A stretch of 30,392 nucleotides of DNA from a virus: IMG/VR virus record IMGVR_UViG_3300022907_000066, positions 1 to 30,392 of that record; one strand, given 5' to 3'. The notes under the pieces are model-generated. The model ran no database searches, had not been told where the DNA came from, and saw nothing but the letters and a program-made list of their open reading frames with translations. The position numbers were made by a program, and so were the translations under genes. Within the stretch, counting starts at the first letter, position 1. Every line of letters begins with the position of its first letter. This document shows, one piece after another, positions 21,975-29,242 of this stretch.

Positions 21975-21982
21975 TATTTATA
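21975..21982 (-). promoter_or_regulatory. T4-type late promoter box TATAAATA
   Basis: A perfect TATAAATA on the minus strand lies in the 39-base gap between the hydroxylase-like gene and the 446-residue gene. Transcription should begin near 21969, giving a leader of about 22 bases with a GGAG site. Confidence 0.65.
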
Positions 21983-21986
21983 AGAA

Positions 21987-22526
21987 TTAAGAAATCACTA
22001 AATGGATTCTTGGCTCCCATCCAGCATTATAGACGAAATGTGGGCGTGTAGTGTCTAACTTATAGAAATGCTTATTTATGGGGAGATGTTCATACTGCAT
22101 ATTTTCAATAGTTTCTGTCGAATCTACGCATGCAAAGAACGCCTTTGGACTTGTTTTGATAGGATAATGGAATCTAGGATTAGGATCTGCGTGAAGAGGA
22201 AGCCCCATACCGGGTCCTAAACGCAGATATCTAACTCTAGTCAGTCTAAGATTGACAGCATCAGAGAGTACATCAACAGTTGCTTTGGTATACGCAGGAG
22301 CTTTCTCATGCCAAAAACTGTAACGTTCATATACTTCATCGATATTTGTTACAGTACGCAAATCAAGGTTATCAAACATGTCCGCACCCCTGAGATTTAT
22401 CCCACTGCCATTAACAGTCAACAGAGAAGGCCATTCTTCGTTCCCGAAAAGGTCTGTTGTTAGTGCTTCATATTCTTCTAAAATTACTTGGTGGTCAACT
22501 AATACATCATCAATTATTTCAATCAC
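21987..22526 (-). CDS. Aspartyl/asparaginyl beta-hydroxylase-like 2-oxoglutarate dioxygenase
   Basis: This 179-residue protein has the core of the AspH-type dioxygenases. LHADPNPRFHYPI holds the His and Asp ligands of the iron and the RxHxPI-type strand. A later HFVYNAGWEPRIHLVI carries the distal His and an Arg that could bind 2-oxoglutarate. The N-terminal half has no known motif. Enzymes of this family hydroxylate Asp or Asn side chains or small molecules. The phage substrate is unknown; a modified virion or host protein is inferred from its position among late genes. The gene follows the small 88-residue gene by 15 bases. Confidence 0.75.
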   Translation of the reverse strand: MIEIIDDVLVDHQVILEEYEALTTDLFGNEEWPSLLTVNGSGINLRGADMFDNLDLRTVTNIDEVYERYSFWHEKAPAYTKATVDVLSDAVNLRLTRVRYLRLGPGMGLPLHADPNPRFHYPIKTSPKAFFACVDSTETIENMQYEHLPINKHFYKLDTTRPHFVYNAGWEPRIHLVIS

Positions 22527-22541
22527 TTTTTCTTCCGTCTG

Positions 22542-22808
22542 TTAACAATTCCAACGTCTGCGGGCAGCCTTGCCCCGCTCACCTGTCCATCCTCTAGATC
22601 TAGCGCAAAATGATTTACGCCTACCAGCAGCCTTGCTGCCTTTCTTCAGTTTGCTGGGGGGTGTAGTAACAGCAGTCTGTAGATTGCCCCCTGTTCTTCG
22701 GTTCTCAGCATCTACGCCTTTCTGTGTCAGACCAGCGCCATCTTCAGTAGGTCGCTTGTGACCAGACTTAATGCCTTCTTCTACTATGTATTCGATAAAT
22801 GAAATCAT
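22542..22808 (-). CDS. Small basic protein, DUF6321-like
   Basis: This 88-residue protein has the sequence GLTQKGVDAENRRTGGNLQT, then PSKLKKGSKAAGRRKSFCAR, and ends in ARRRWNC. From memory this matches DUF6321, a small basic family in marine phages and bacteria that ends in WNC. No function is known. The arginine and lysine content suggests contact with DNA or RNA. Its start overlaps the stop of the kinase-containing gene by four bases (ATGA), so translation is coupled. The first 12 residues are hydrophobic-acidic (MISFIEYIVEEG), a start that I also associate with several phage proteins. Confidence 0.65.
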   Translation of the reverse strand: MISFIEYIVEEGIKSGHKRPTEDGAGLTQKGVDAENRRTGGNLQTAVTTPPSKLKKGSKAAGRRKSFCARSRGWTGERGKAARRRWNC

Positions 22809-25201
22809 CTTTTCTTGACCTTAAACTTCTTAGCTTTGTACTTACTCGCAGTACCGCCTTTCGTTATCTTAAATTTCTTAGCTTTTTGAGACTTTTTATT
22901 GCCTTTACTTTTTAAACGGCCAATTTCTGCTTTGCGAACAGTAGGAATCATTCGCTGTGCCAATTTAGTAACAATTGGTGCGAATCTTACTAACATTTTT
23001 TCAAGTCTCGCCTTCTCAGCGGGAGGCATTGTAGATGTATCTCTACCTCTTGCAAGTCGCTTCTTCATCATGTTTCTAGCACCGCGAGATGCCTTTCTTT
23101 TGATACGAGCTGGGTCAGATGCCATGCCTCCGCGTCGGCGTCGAGCAACAGATAGTTTTTGCTTGTTTCTTCTAGCGTTAAATCTGCGCTTCATTCTGCC
23201 TTGAATAGAAAGTTCTTCGGTAACATTAATGTCATCATGCACATCAACTTCTGTGTAGTCGTCCTCTTCATCGTACACGCCCAGATCAACAAGATCGTCA
23301 TAATCCATGTTGTCTATTTCATCATACAAATCATCGATGTCTTCTTGCTTTAATCCAGTCGTTTCTATTTCATCCATATAGGACATGAAATCTTGTTCTT
23401 CTTTGACTGAAATCGGAGTCTTAATTGGCTTGATGTCTTCGGTCTTCTTCTTCTCACCGGGTGTCATCTTTTTATAGTATGCAGTAGCTTCTGGTGTGCC
23501 CCATTCGTACTTATATTCTTCTGCAACCATCTTAGCAAGTGTTCGTGCATCAACCTTAGTTGTAAGCATATCTTTGGTTACTTGCAGTGCGTAGTATTCT
23601 GGGCTGTGCCTGAGAACATTGCCTTTCTTTTTCTTCTCAGCATCCATCATCTTCTTTAGCATCTTTGCTGCTTGCTTGTACTGCATCTTGTACACTGTCC
23701 TAGCGAGAGGATCAAGCATCCATCTAGGTGCTTCTGAAATATCAGACTTAGTTCCGATTTCTTTCGTTACAGGATTAATCTTAGCAGCGAAGCCCTTTTT
23801 CTTTTCTCTCTTTTTACTCAACCGTCTCTGTTCAAGTGACTTTGCAGGCTTCAGTTTTGGTAGAGTATATCCTTCTTTTTGGCTTTGCAATTTTGCTGCA
23901 ATAGCCATTTGTGTTCTTTTCTGTTTGGACTTGCCTTTGAATTGCGGTGCGTCAGACTGTCTAAAGTCCTTGATAACGTCACCCATAGACATGTCTTTTA
24001 CTTTTTCGTACATGATTGTGCCGTCTTCTTTGACACAGTTAGGAACGATTCGGTCCCCTTTCCAGCATGCTTCTTCAACATCTGTCTTGACCATGATAGG
24101 CTTGCCACCTTTGCCTTTACGATCTGCAACAGGATCTTTCCTGCGCTTTCGTCTAGCAGAGGTTGCTCGGTCATCTTTGTCCATGCTGTGTGCTTTTGAT
24201 CTAGGCATGCACTTAGGCTTACCTTCTCCAGGCTCTCTTGCACAATCACCTTTAATTTCTCCGTCGGTGCCAACTCTTACCCAGTCACCTTTCTTACCTT
24301 TTCCGAACCACTTTCTTAAATCTTCTTTGAGTTTCATCTTTGCGGTTAAACGTCTTTGTATAGAAGTAGGAAGTTCTTTGAAGTGAAAAAGTTTTTCGCT
24401 TGAGTCAGTGTGCTTTTCGCCAGTCATTACTTGACCTTTGTGTGCGTGTTGCAGTCCTGTCCATTCTTTGCCGTCTTTAGTGTAGTGACCTACAGATTTC
24501 CAGGAATGTTCTTCACCTTCTTTCAAGCCGCGCTGCTTCTTTTGGGATTGAATCCATCTCTTCGCTGCTGGCTTACTAGGAGGGGTGCGAATAAACTGAC
24601 CTATCTTTCGATATACTGAAAGAGTAGCACCTTGGATATTTCCTGCGTTTGAGTTATCAACAACGTGAAAATTATTGTCAAACATATTTTGAAACTTACC
24701 GATGTTCTTTTGAACATCTTTCCACATACTTTCAACTTGCTTTTCAGGAAGAGTTCTTTCTCTTTTCTTATTGCGTGATTGTGCAGTGTCTAGGTCAGTA
24801 TTGACAAAAATCATCGCAACTTCATACCCTAGTTTCTTTAGCGCAGTCGCTTGCTTTTGAATCTTGCCAAAGTCTTTACCAGTACCATCAATGACTAGAC
24901 CTAATCGTCCATTCATGTAGCCTACTTGCTTGTTACCAGTAATCGCTTTTGCTTTTCCTCGGATTGCTTGTCCCTTATCAGAGAATATATCCTTGGGGGT
25001 TGCTTCTAGTCCCGCTTTCTTCAACAGATGCTCAAACGTATCATCAGAGTTTACTAATTTCAACCCGAATGAAGTCAGAGCCGTCTGCCCTACGATAAAT
25101 GATTTACCAGAACCTGGTCCGCCAGCTAGAAAGACTGCCTTGAAGATGCCAGGATCATTTATACCTTCTGCCAACTGTACTGTGTCTTTAAATTTTTGCA
25201 T
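22805..25201 (-). CDS. Large modular protein: N-terminal P-loop kinase, basic C-terminus
   Basis: This 798-residue protein begins with a P-loop kinase domain. AVFLAGGPGSGKSF is the Walker A loop (27-34), LVNSDD follows at about 50, and VDNSNAGN lies near the domain end. The fold resembles zeta-toxin or polynucleotide kinase types. Next come a linker, a basic cysteine-containing region (WFGKGKKGDWVRVG, then RRKRRKDPVADRKGKGGKP) and an acidic region near residues 640-670. A long Arg/Lys-rich tail begins at LSIQGRMKRRFNARRN and ends with two KAKKFK repeats. The tail resembles proteins that I recall labelled capsid/scaffold in marine T4-like phages. It combines a catalytic and a nucleic-acid- or capsid-binding part; its exact role is unknown. 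The ATG is only five bases from a late box. Confidence 0.75.
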   Translation of the reverse strand: MQKFKDTVQLAEGINDPGIFKAVFLAGGPGSGKSFIVGQTALTSFGLKLVNSDDTFEHLLKKAGLEATPKDIFSDKGQAIRGKAKAITGNKQVGYMNGRLGLVIDGTGKDFGKIQKQATALKKLGYEVAMIFVNTDLDTAQSRNKKRERTLPEKQVESMWKDVQKNIGKFQNMFDNNFHVVDNSNAGNIQGATLSVYRKIGQFIRTPPSKPAAKRWIQSQKKQRGLKEGEEHSWKSVGHYTKDGKEWTGLQHAHKGQVMTGEKHTDSSEKLFHFKELPTSIQRRLTAKMKLKEDLRKWFGKGKKGDWVRVGTDGEIKGDCAREPGEGKPKCMPRSKAHSMDKDDRATSARRKRRKDPVADRKGKGGKPIMVKTDVEEACWKGDRIVPNCVKEDGTIMYEKVKDMSMGDVIKDFRQSDAPQFKGKSKQKRTQMAIAAKLQSQKEGYTLPKLKPAKSLEQRRLSKKREKKKGFAAKINPVTKEIGTKSDISEAPRWMLDPLARTVYKMQYKQAAKMLKKMMDAEKKKKGNVLRHSPEYYALQVTKDMLTTKVDARTLAKMVAEEYKYEWGTPEATAYYKKMTPGEKKKTEDIKPIKTPISVKEEQDFMSYMDEIETTGLKQEDIDDLYDEIDNMDYDDLVDLGVYDEEDDYTEVDVHDDINVTEELSIQGRMKRRFNARRNKQKLSVARRRRGGMASDPARIKRKASRGARNMMKKRLARGRDTSTMPPAEKARLEKMLVRFAPIVTKLAQRMIPTVRKAEIGRLKSKGNKKSQKAKKFKITKGGTASKYKAKKFKVKKR

Positions 25202-25206
25202 ACAGC

Positions 25207-25214
25207 TATTTATA
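25207..25214 (-). promoter_or_regulatory. T4-type late box TATAAATA, five bases before the kinase-gene ATG
   Basis: A perfect TATAAATA on the minus strand is separated by exactly five bases from the ATG at 25199-25201. By the T4 convention the box spans -13 to -6, which places +1 on the A of the ATG. The TAA within the box (25210-25212) is the stop of the lysozyme gene. Confidence 0.65.
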
Positions 25215-25656
25215 CATTTTCGAGTCTGCTCATTAAACGTTCAGCACGATTAGTTACTTGCTTGTGCCAGTTGCTATCTCTACCTTCTACAGCAGCAGTA
25301 GCCCAGTCGCCCTCAGCAATAGCGGCATTCATTTTCTTGAATTGGCTGAGTCTTGGACGACCCATGTTAAACATCATGTTAACCAGGATCTGTTGGACCT
25401 CATCTGGATACTCTCCAAAGCTCCCTTCTCCGTATAGATGTTCACACTCGGAGATGGCAGTGTCAAGGTCTCGTTGAAAACACGCCCTAACTCTTTCTTC
25501 GTCAATTGGAGTTCCAACTGGCCTTCCGAATTCCTCGTCACTTTCTGTGATAAGATGACCGACTCCAAAGGTTGGATAGCCGAGGTGGTCGTTATAGATG
25601 ACATATTCTACACCTTCGTCAATTTTTAGTTGTTCAAATACTGCGTCACGGTTCAT
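25210..25656 (-). CDS. T4-type lysozyme (endolysin, GH24)
   Basis: This 148-residue protein is similar in length to T4 lysozyme (164). Near the N-terminus LKIDEGVEYVIYNDHLGYPTF carries the catalytic Glu, Asp and Thr in the same spacing as Glu11, Asp20 and Thr26 of T4 lysozyme. GVGHLIT follows, as in the family. The C-terminal part with NMMFNMGRPRLSQFKKM and NWHKQVTNRAERL also fits. It cuts the bond between N-acetylmuramic acid and N-acetylglucosamine in peptidoglycan. It has no signal peptide or membrane segment, so a holin would be needed, and none is obvious here. It could act at lysis or as a virion enzyme. It overlaps the NMNAT-like gene by four bases. Confidence 0.9.
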   Translation of the reverse strand: MNRDAVFEQLKIDEGVEYVIYNDHLGYPTFGVGHLITESDEEFGRPVGTPIDEERVRACFQRDLDTAISECEHLYGEGSFGEYPDEVQQILVNMMFNMGRPRLSQFKKMNAAIAEGDWATAAVEGRDSNWHKQVTNRAERLMSRLENV

Positions 25657-26261
25657 AGGTGCTCCTGTAAAAATTTGCTGAATGACTGATATCTAGAGTC
25701 GCCTTCTTTTAATTGCATTCCCTGCCGTACAGCGTTGAACATTTTCTTTGCCGCTGCGTCACGCGCTCTGGGATTAAGGCCCTTCTTAAAATTTGTATAA
25801 TCGTTTTCTGATGCGTATTGACGCATCTTAGTCCCACTGATTCCCGCCACACCCTCAGCATCAGGATCTCTTTCTCCTGCTGAAACTACTTTAACCTCTT
25901 TGAAGTTGAAGTCTTTGCCGTTGTACCTATCTATGAGTCTCTGGAACTCTAACACTCTGTCAGAGCCAGCGATCATTACAACATGGGTGTAGCCTTCCTG
26001 ATCCATCTTCTTCAAGTGTGCCATAAAATGAGGTTGCGCCTTAGAGGACGCCTCGAATTTTACGTTTGTATGTATTGACTTTAAGTAGTCGATCTTCTGT
26101 TGTGCAGTGAGAGGATTCTTGTGCTTGTCTTGTGAGTGACTTACTATGACTCTATGGTCAGCGCGGCGTTTCTGTGCCTCACTCACAACCTTATCAACAA
26201 GTTTGCTGTGTCCTGTCGTGGGCGGGTTCAGTCGCCCGAATGCGAATACTATCTGCTTCAT
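25653..26261 (-). CDS. NMN-adenylyltransferase-like nucleotidyltransferase
   Basis: This 202-residue protein starts IVFAFGRLNPPTTGH, where TTGH is the (H/T)xGH motif of the nucleotidyltransferase alpha/beta phosphodiesterase superfamily. GISGTKMR later matches the ISxTxxR motif that binds the ATP phosphates. MIAGSDRVLEF in the middle is also typical. The best-known members join an adenylyl or cytidylyl group to NMN or a phospho-substrate; the NadM/NMNAT type would make NAD+. A C-terminal extension of about 45 residues is basic. It overlaps both neighbours by four bases, so it is made together with the lysozyme and the KxDG protein. The substrate is inferred. Confidence 0.8.
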   Translation of the reverse strand: MKQIVFAFGRLNPPTTGHSKLVDKVVSEAQKRRADHRVIVSHSQDKHKNPLTAQQKIDYLKSIHTNVKFEASSKAQPHFMAHLKKMDQEGYTHVVMIAGSDRVLEFQRLIDRYNGKDFNFKEVKVVSAGERDPDAEGVAGISGTKMRQYASENDYTNFKKGLNPRARDAAAKKMFNAVRQGMQLKEGDSRYQSFSKFLQEHL

Positions 26262-27511
26262 CTATCCCATGCCTTAATTGCAGTAAAGTTGTTAAAACTA
26301 AATTCCATACGATCAACAAGTTTGACGGCTGAACCTGAGATTCTATCGATAGCGACATACCCTTCAGGAGCAGTTACCTTGAACCCATTTGCAGTTCTGA
26401 TAAACGTACCTGCAAGTTGTTTTACCTGATTCAATTTATTTGTGATCATTTCCTTTGCTGCAACAACCGCTATTTGAAATTCAGTCACTGCAACAAGTAA
26501 CGGCTGTAGCCGCTTCAATTCGTTCAGCATTGCATCTTTTTTCTGTGTAAGCACATCTTTAGATGATTGCTGCTTTAGCTTTCCGATCTCAGAATCATAC
26601 TTAGTAGCTACCCATTTCAGATAGTCACTTGCGTGTGATTTAGAATTTGTAACTTGCTGTTGTCCGCGCACTTTAGAGTTCTGATACGTCTTATAACTTG
26701 CACCTATCATTTTACCCTGCATGCTGGCTTGCAGTGAATTAAAGTTCTTTAATTGTGCTGCGTTCACACCGCGCAGTTTAGTTCCTATGGTAGAAATCAA
26801 TGCAGTAATCGCAGTGGTCTCCGCCTTAGTAAACGTAGCAGTACCTGACTCATCTTTATAAGTCGCATCATCCATCCATACAGATGAAGACTTCCTAAGA
26901 CCTTTGATGTTGGCACCAAAGGATGCTGTCATATCCTGCAGCGAGTTTCCCGAATACGATGTGTGCCATACGATACCTATCTTGCTTTGTTTAATTTTTA
27001 CGTCCAGTGGCGTCCCTACTGGGACTGCATAGACAATTGTATTAGGTTGAAAAGTCGTGTATCGTTGTCCATCTATCGTGTCAGATTCCAAGTCGCTTGA
27101 AGTAAACATCAAGTCGCCTTGCAATACGTTTTTGATCCCTAGCTTGCTAAACTCAGCTAATGCTATTTTAAACTTAGGCTTGAGTGAAACGGGTAGCTTA
27201 GGATCAGAGTCTATCTCCTTGTTGCTTTTATATAGCAGTGGAGTCTTATTGAATACAGATTTCTTAGCGACAAAAAATTTGCCGTCGGAAGGATCTGTAC
27301 CAGCAAATATTGCGGGTGCGCCATCCCATTTTACTGTCATGTTGACAGAGGATCGGGAAGATCCTGCAAGCATGTCGCGCAGTGAACGTAAAAAGTTTAC
27401 AGCCGATCTTGCACCAACGATACCAAAGTTTAGGATATCATCTTCTAGGTGCTCTAGGTGTAAATTTTTGCCTTGGGCATCTTCGGTGATGTATGTACTT
27501 AGCGATTTCAT
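26258..27511 (-). CDS. DUF6267-like protein with ligase-type KxDG motif
   Basis: This 417-residue protein has the start NLHLEHLEDDILNFG, then NFLRSLRDMLAG, which matches my memory of DUF6267 in marine T4-like phages. Residues 59-66 (TVKWDGAP, Lys61) look like motif I (KxDG) of DNA/RNA ligases and capping enzymes. FFVAKKSVFNK follows at 79-89, LQGDLMF at 130-136 (an E/D-containing strand) and IGIVWHTSYSG later. This order resembles a covalent nucleotidyltransferase, though I cannot locate motif V with certainty. The C-terminal half is helical and basic. The start lies five bases from a late box. The role is unknown; a nucleic-acid-joining or adenylylating activity is an inference. Confidence 0.7.
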   Translation of the reverse strand: MKSLSTYITEDAQGKNLHLEHLEDDILNFGIVGARSAVNFLRSLRDMLAGSSRSSVNMTVKWDGAPAIFAGTDPSDGKFFVAKKSVFNKTPLLYKSNKEIDSDPKLPVSLKPKFKIALAEFSKLGIKNVLQGDLMFTSSDLESDTIDGQRYTTFQPNTIVYAVPVGTPLDVKIKQSKIGIVWHTSYSGNSLQDMTASFGANIKGLRKSSSVWMDDATYKDESGTATFTKAETTAITALISTIGTKLRGVNAAQLKNFNSLQASMQGKMIGASYKTYQNSKVRGQQQVTNSKSHASDYLKWVATKYDSEIGKLKQQSSKDVLTQKKDAMLNELKRLQPLLVAVTEFQIAVVAAKEMITNKLNQVKQLAGTFIRTANGFKVTAPEGYVAIDRISGSAVKLVDRMEFSFNNFTAIKAWDR

Positions 27512-27516
27512 GTTAT

Positions 27517-27524
27517 TATTTATA
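27517..27524 (-). promoter_or_regulatory. T4-type late box TATAAATA, five bases before the KxDG-gene ATG
   Basis: A perfect TATAAATA on the minus strand lies exactly five bases before the ATG at 27509-27511, the same geometry as at 25207-25214. Its TAA (27520-27522) is the stop codon of the SGNH hydrolase gene. Confidence 0.65.
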
Positions 27525-28149
27525 ACGATCTCAGTTTTGCAATTATCATATCTGCAATGATTTTATGCCCCAATTCATTAGGATGATTGTCACCTGGTAT
27601 GAAGTAATCGTGCTGTACATTGTTCATTGCATTTTTGTCAGCTACCCTTAGATTGTCTTCCCAAACTTCAGTGCCCAATAGAAGGTGTGTCAAACTTTTT
27701 TTGCGATCCAAGAATACTGAATCAGGTATGTCAAAGAAAGGTGCAATCTCTAGGTTGCCATAGTTATGTGCCAAGACAAGTTTCATTCCTTTGTCTTTAG
27801 CTAGATTGATCAGAGTATAGATGAACAGTGAGTGATGATAGACGTACCATTCTCTATAGCTGTGTATTTCGAGAATCGAAAGTTGTTCAGGGCAGTCGTT
27901 AAAAATGCTTGAGGTTTGATAATCGCGTTGAATATTGTACCATCGAGTATCGGGGGGAATGATTACTACAAGTGAATCACCTTCTTTAAATTCGGGGCTT
28001 TGTTTTAATACATCTGCTGTTACATGACCCATTGAAGATGCAGAAATACCTTTGTTGATGACTTCACCCTCAAAATGATCCGAGAATCTTTTTTCCTTTT
28101 CTTTTAGACCGTATCCTGCAGCCCAGCTATCCCCGAATACCCATATCAT
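27520..28149 (-). CDS. SGNH/GDSL hydrolase, catalytically complete
   Basis: This 209-residue protein starts MIWVFGDSWAAGYG, block I of the SGNH family with Ser8 as nucleophile. INKGISASS supplies the block II Gly, AHNYG the block III Asn, and PGDNHPNELGH the block V Asp and His. It is therefore likely to be an active esterase or O-deacetylase, unlike the protein at 709-1455. It lies next to a glycosyltransferase and a sugar dehydrogenase, so deacylation of a host or virion glycan is a reasonable guess. The start overlaps the coiled-coil gene by four bases (ATGA). The stop is contained in the late box for the next gene. Confidence 0.8.
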   Translation of the reverse strand: MIWVFGDSWAAGYGLKEKEKRFSDHFEGEVINKGISASSMGHVTADVLKQSPEFKEGDSLVVIIPPDTRWYNIQRDYQTSSIFNDCPEQLSILEIHSYREWYVYHHSLFIYTLINLAKDKGMKLVLAHNYGNLEIAPFFDIPDSVFLDRKKSLTHLLLGTEVWEDNLRVADKNAMNNVQHDYFIPGDNHPNELGHKIIADMIIAKLRSL

Positions 28150-28475
28150 TCATCCACTTCCTTTTTCTTTCTTGGAGTCTTCTTCTTGCCTTTCTCGTAC
28201 AGGTTCAGTTCTCTCTCTAAATGTTTTATTTTGATTGCCATTTCCAGTTGCTCGGCAGCCATCTTGTTGATTCGATCATTGTACTCTTGATCCTGTAATT
28301 CCCAAGATTTGTTCTGCCGTACAAGTTCTGCATATGATTCAGTCAATTCAGCGTTCTTCTCTGCTAACATTCCTACACGTTGCACATATAAGCCGTACAA
28401 GTCGGCGTGTTCCCTCATCAAAAACTCACGGATATCTCGCAAGCGTATCAATTCTTTCTCTTCATTCTCTATCAT
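28146..28475 (-). CDS. Coiled-coil protein of unknown function
   Basis: The protein (109 residues from ATG 28473-28475, MIENEEKELI) is nearly all helical and charged, with heptad-like repeats throughout (for example LAEKNAELTESYAELVRQNK). It ends in a basic tail (KGKKKTPRKKKE). This ATG overlaps the TGA of the glycosyltransferase in ATGA, and GGGA lies a suitable distance upstream; an in-frame ATG 15 bases earlier is less likely. No family is recognised. It could be a structural spacer, chaperone or partner of the neighbouring enzymes. Confidence 0.55.
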   Translation of the reverse strand: MIENEEKELIRLRDIREFLMREHADLYGLYVQRVGMLAEKNAELTESYAELVRQNKSWELQDQEYNDRINKMAAEQLEMAIKIKHLERELNLYEKGKKKTPRKKKEVDE

Positions 28476-29242
28476 ATTAATTTTTCCCATTCAAAATCAA
28501 TGAACGATTTAGTTTCCCACTGGCTGCGAGTCTCATTGCGCGTACCAATTATACTATTTAGCACTTCTAATTCGTCTTTGTAAATTCTAGGATGATACAT
28601 GATCATGTTTTCATTGTCATATGTTGGCTTGTCTACATCGTTGGTCATTACACTCTTTCTTCTGCCACGTTTGTCAATGAGTACATTTGGCATGAGAGTC
28701 TTTACCATATAGGTGCTAAGTTTTTCAAGAAACATTTTGTCGCCGTAGTGCATCCCTGCGTACTCCTCATCATATCCGTATGATTCTAAGAAGTCTTTAC
28801 GTCTGATACAAAAATCATTGATTGATTCTTCACATCTACCTATGTAGTCTTGCTTAAAGTTTCTCCAGAAGGTAAAGTATTGTTTCAGTGTCGAGGTCTG
28901 GGTTGCTTTGAATAATTCGTATGCAACGCCTTGATCCATGTACATATCGATATCAGTAAAATAGCACCACACAGTTTTAGATTCCTGTGCAGCTAGATTC
29001 CTACAGCCATGAGAGTTGAATCCGATGTCTTCTTTTACACGATATAGGGATACAGGTAAATCGTCAGCATAGAGTCTAACGATTGGTTCGGCGGGGTATT
29101 TCATTGAGCCATCATCAACAATTAGCAGAGAGGTGAAATGATCCTTATCAAAATTCTCTAATAGTTCTTCTAGAAATTCTGGCTCGTTATAATATGTTGT
29201 GATGTAGGTAATGTCAGGGTGACCATACCAAGGCCCTTTCAT
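28472..29242 (-). CDS. Family 2-type glycosyltransferase (GT-A fold)
   Basis: This 256-residue protein has the GT-A landmarks. DITYITTYYNEPEFLEELL is the start with the nucleotide-binding pocket, LLIVDDGS follows, and CYFTDIDMYM has the DxD-type metal site. FCIRRKDFLESYGYDEEYAGMHYGDKMF fits the acceptor region with the GxxxED-type acid. It transfers a sugar from an activated nucleotide sugar; donor and acceptor are not visible. The sugar dehydrogenase at 29554-30375 could help to supply UDP-glucuronate-like donors. The start overlaps the small conserved gene by four bases. No membrane segment is seen, so it acts in the cytosol, perhaps on a phage protein or a host glycan precursor. Confidence 0.8.
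   Translation of the reverse strand: MKGPWYGHPDITYITTYYNEPEFLEELLENFDKDHFTSLLIVDDGSMKYPAEPIVRLYADDLPVSLYRVKEDIGFNSHGCRNLAAQESKTVWCYFTDIDMYMDQGVAYELFKATQTSTLKQYFTFWRNFKQDYIGRCEESINDFCIRRKDFLESYGYDEEYAGMHYGDKMFLEKLSTYMVKTLMPNVLIDKRGRRKSVMTNDVDKPTYDNENMIMYHPRIYKDELEVLNSIIGTRNETRSQWETKSFIDFEWEKLI

Noticed and set aside
23619-24386. Long plus-strand reading frame of 255 codons
   Set aside because: It lies wholly opposite the 798-residue gene, has no plausible ribosome binding site or domain, and its hydrophobic Phe/Leu-rich product is what the complement of a Lys/Arg/Glu-rich gene gives.
27057-27560. Plus-strand frame of 167 codons
   Set aside because: It is antisense to the KxDG gene, which has clear conserved motifs; no start signal or recognisable product.
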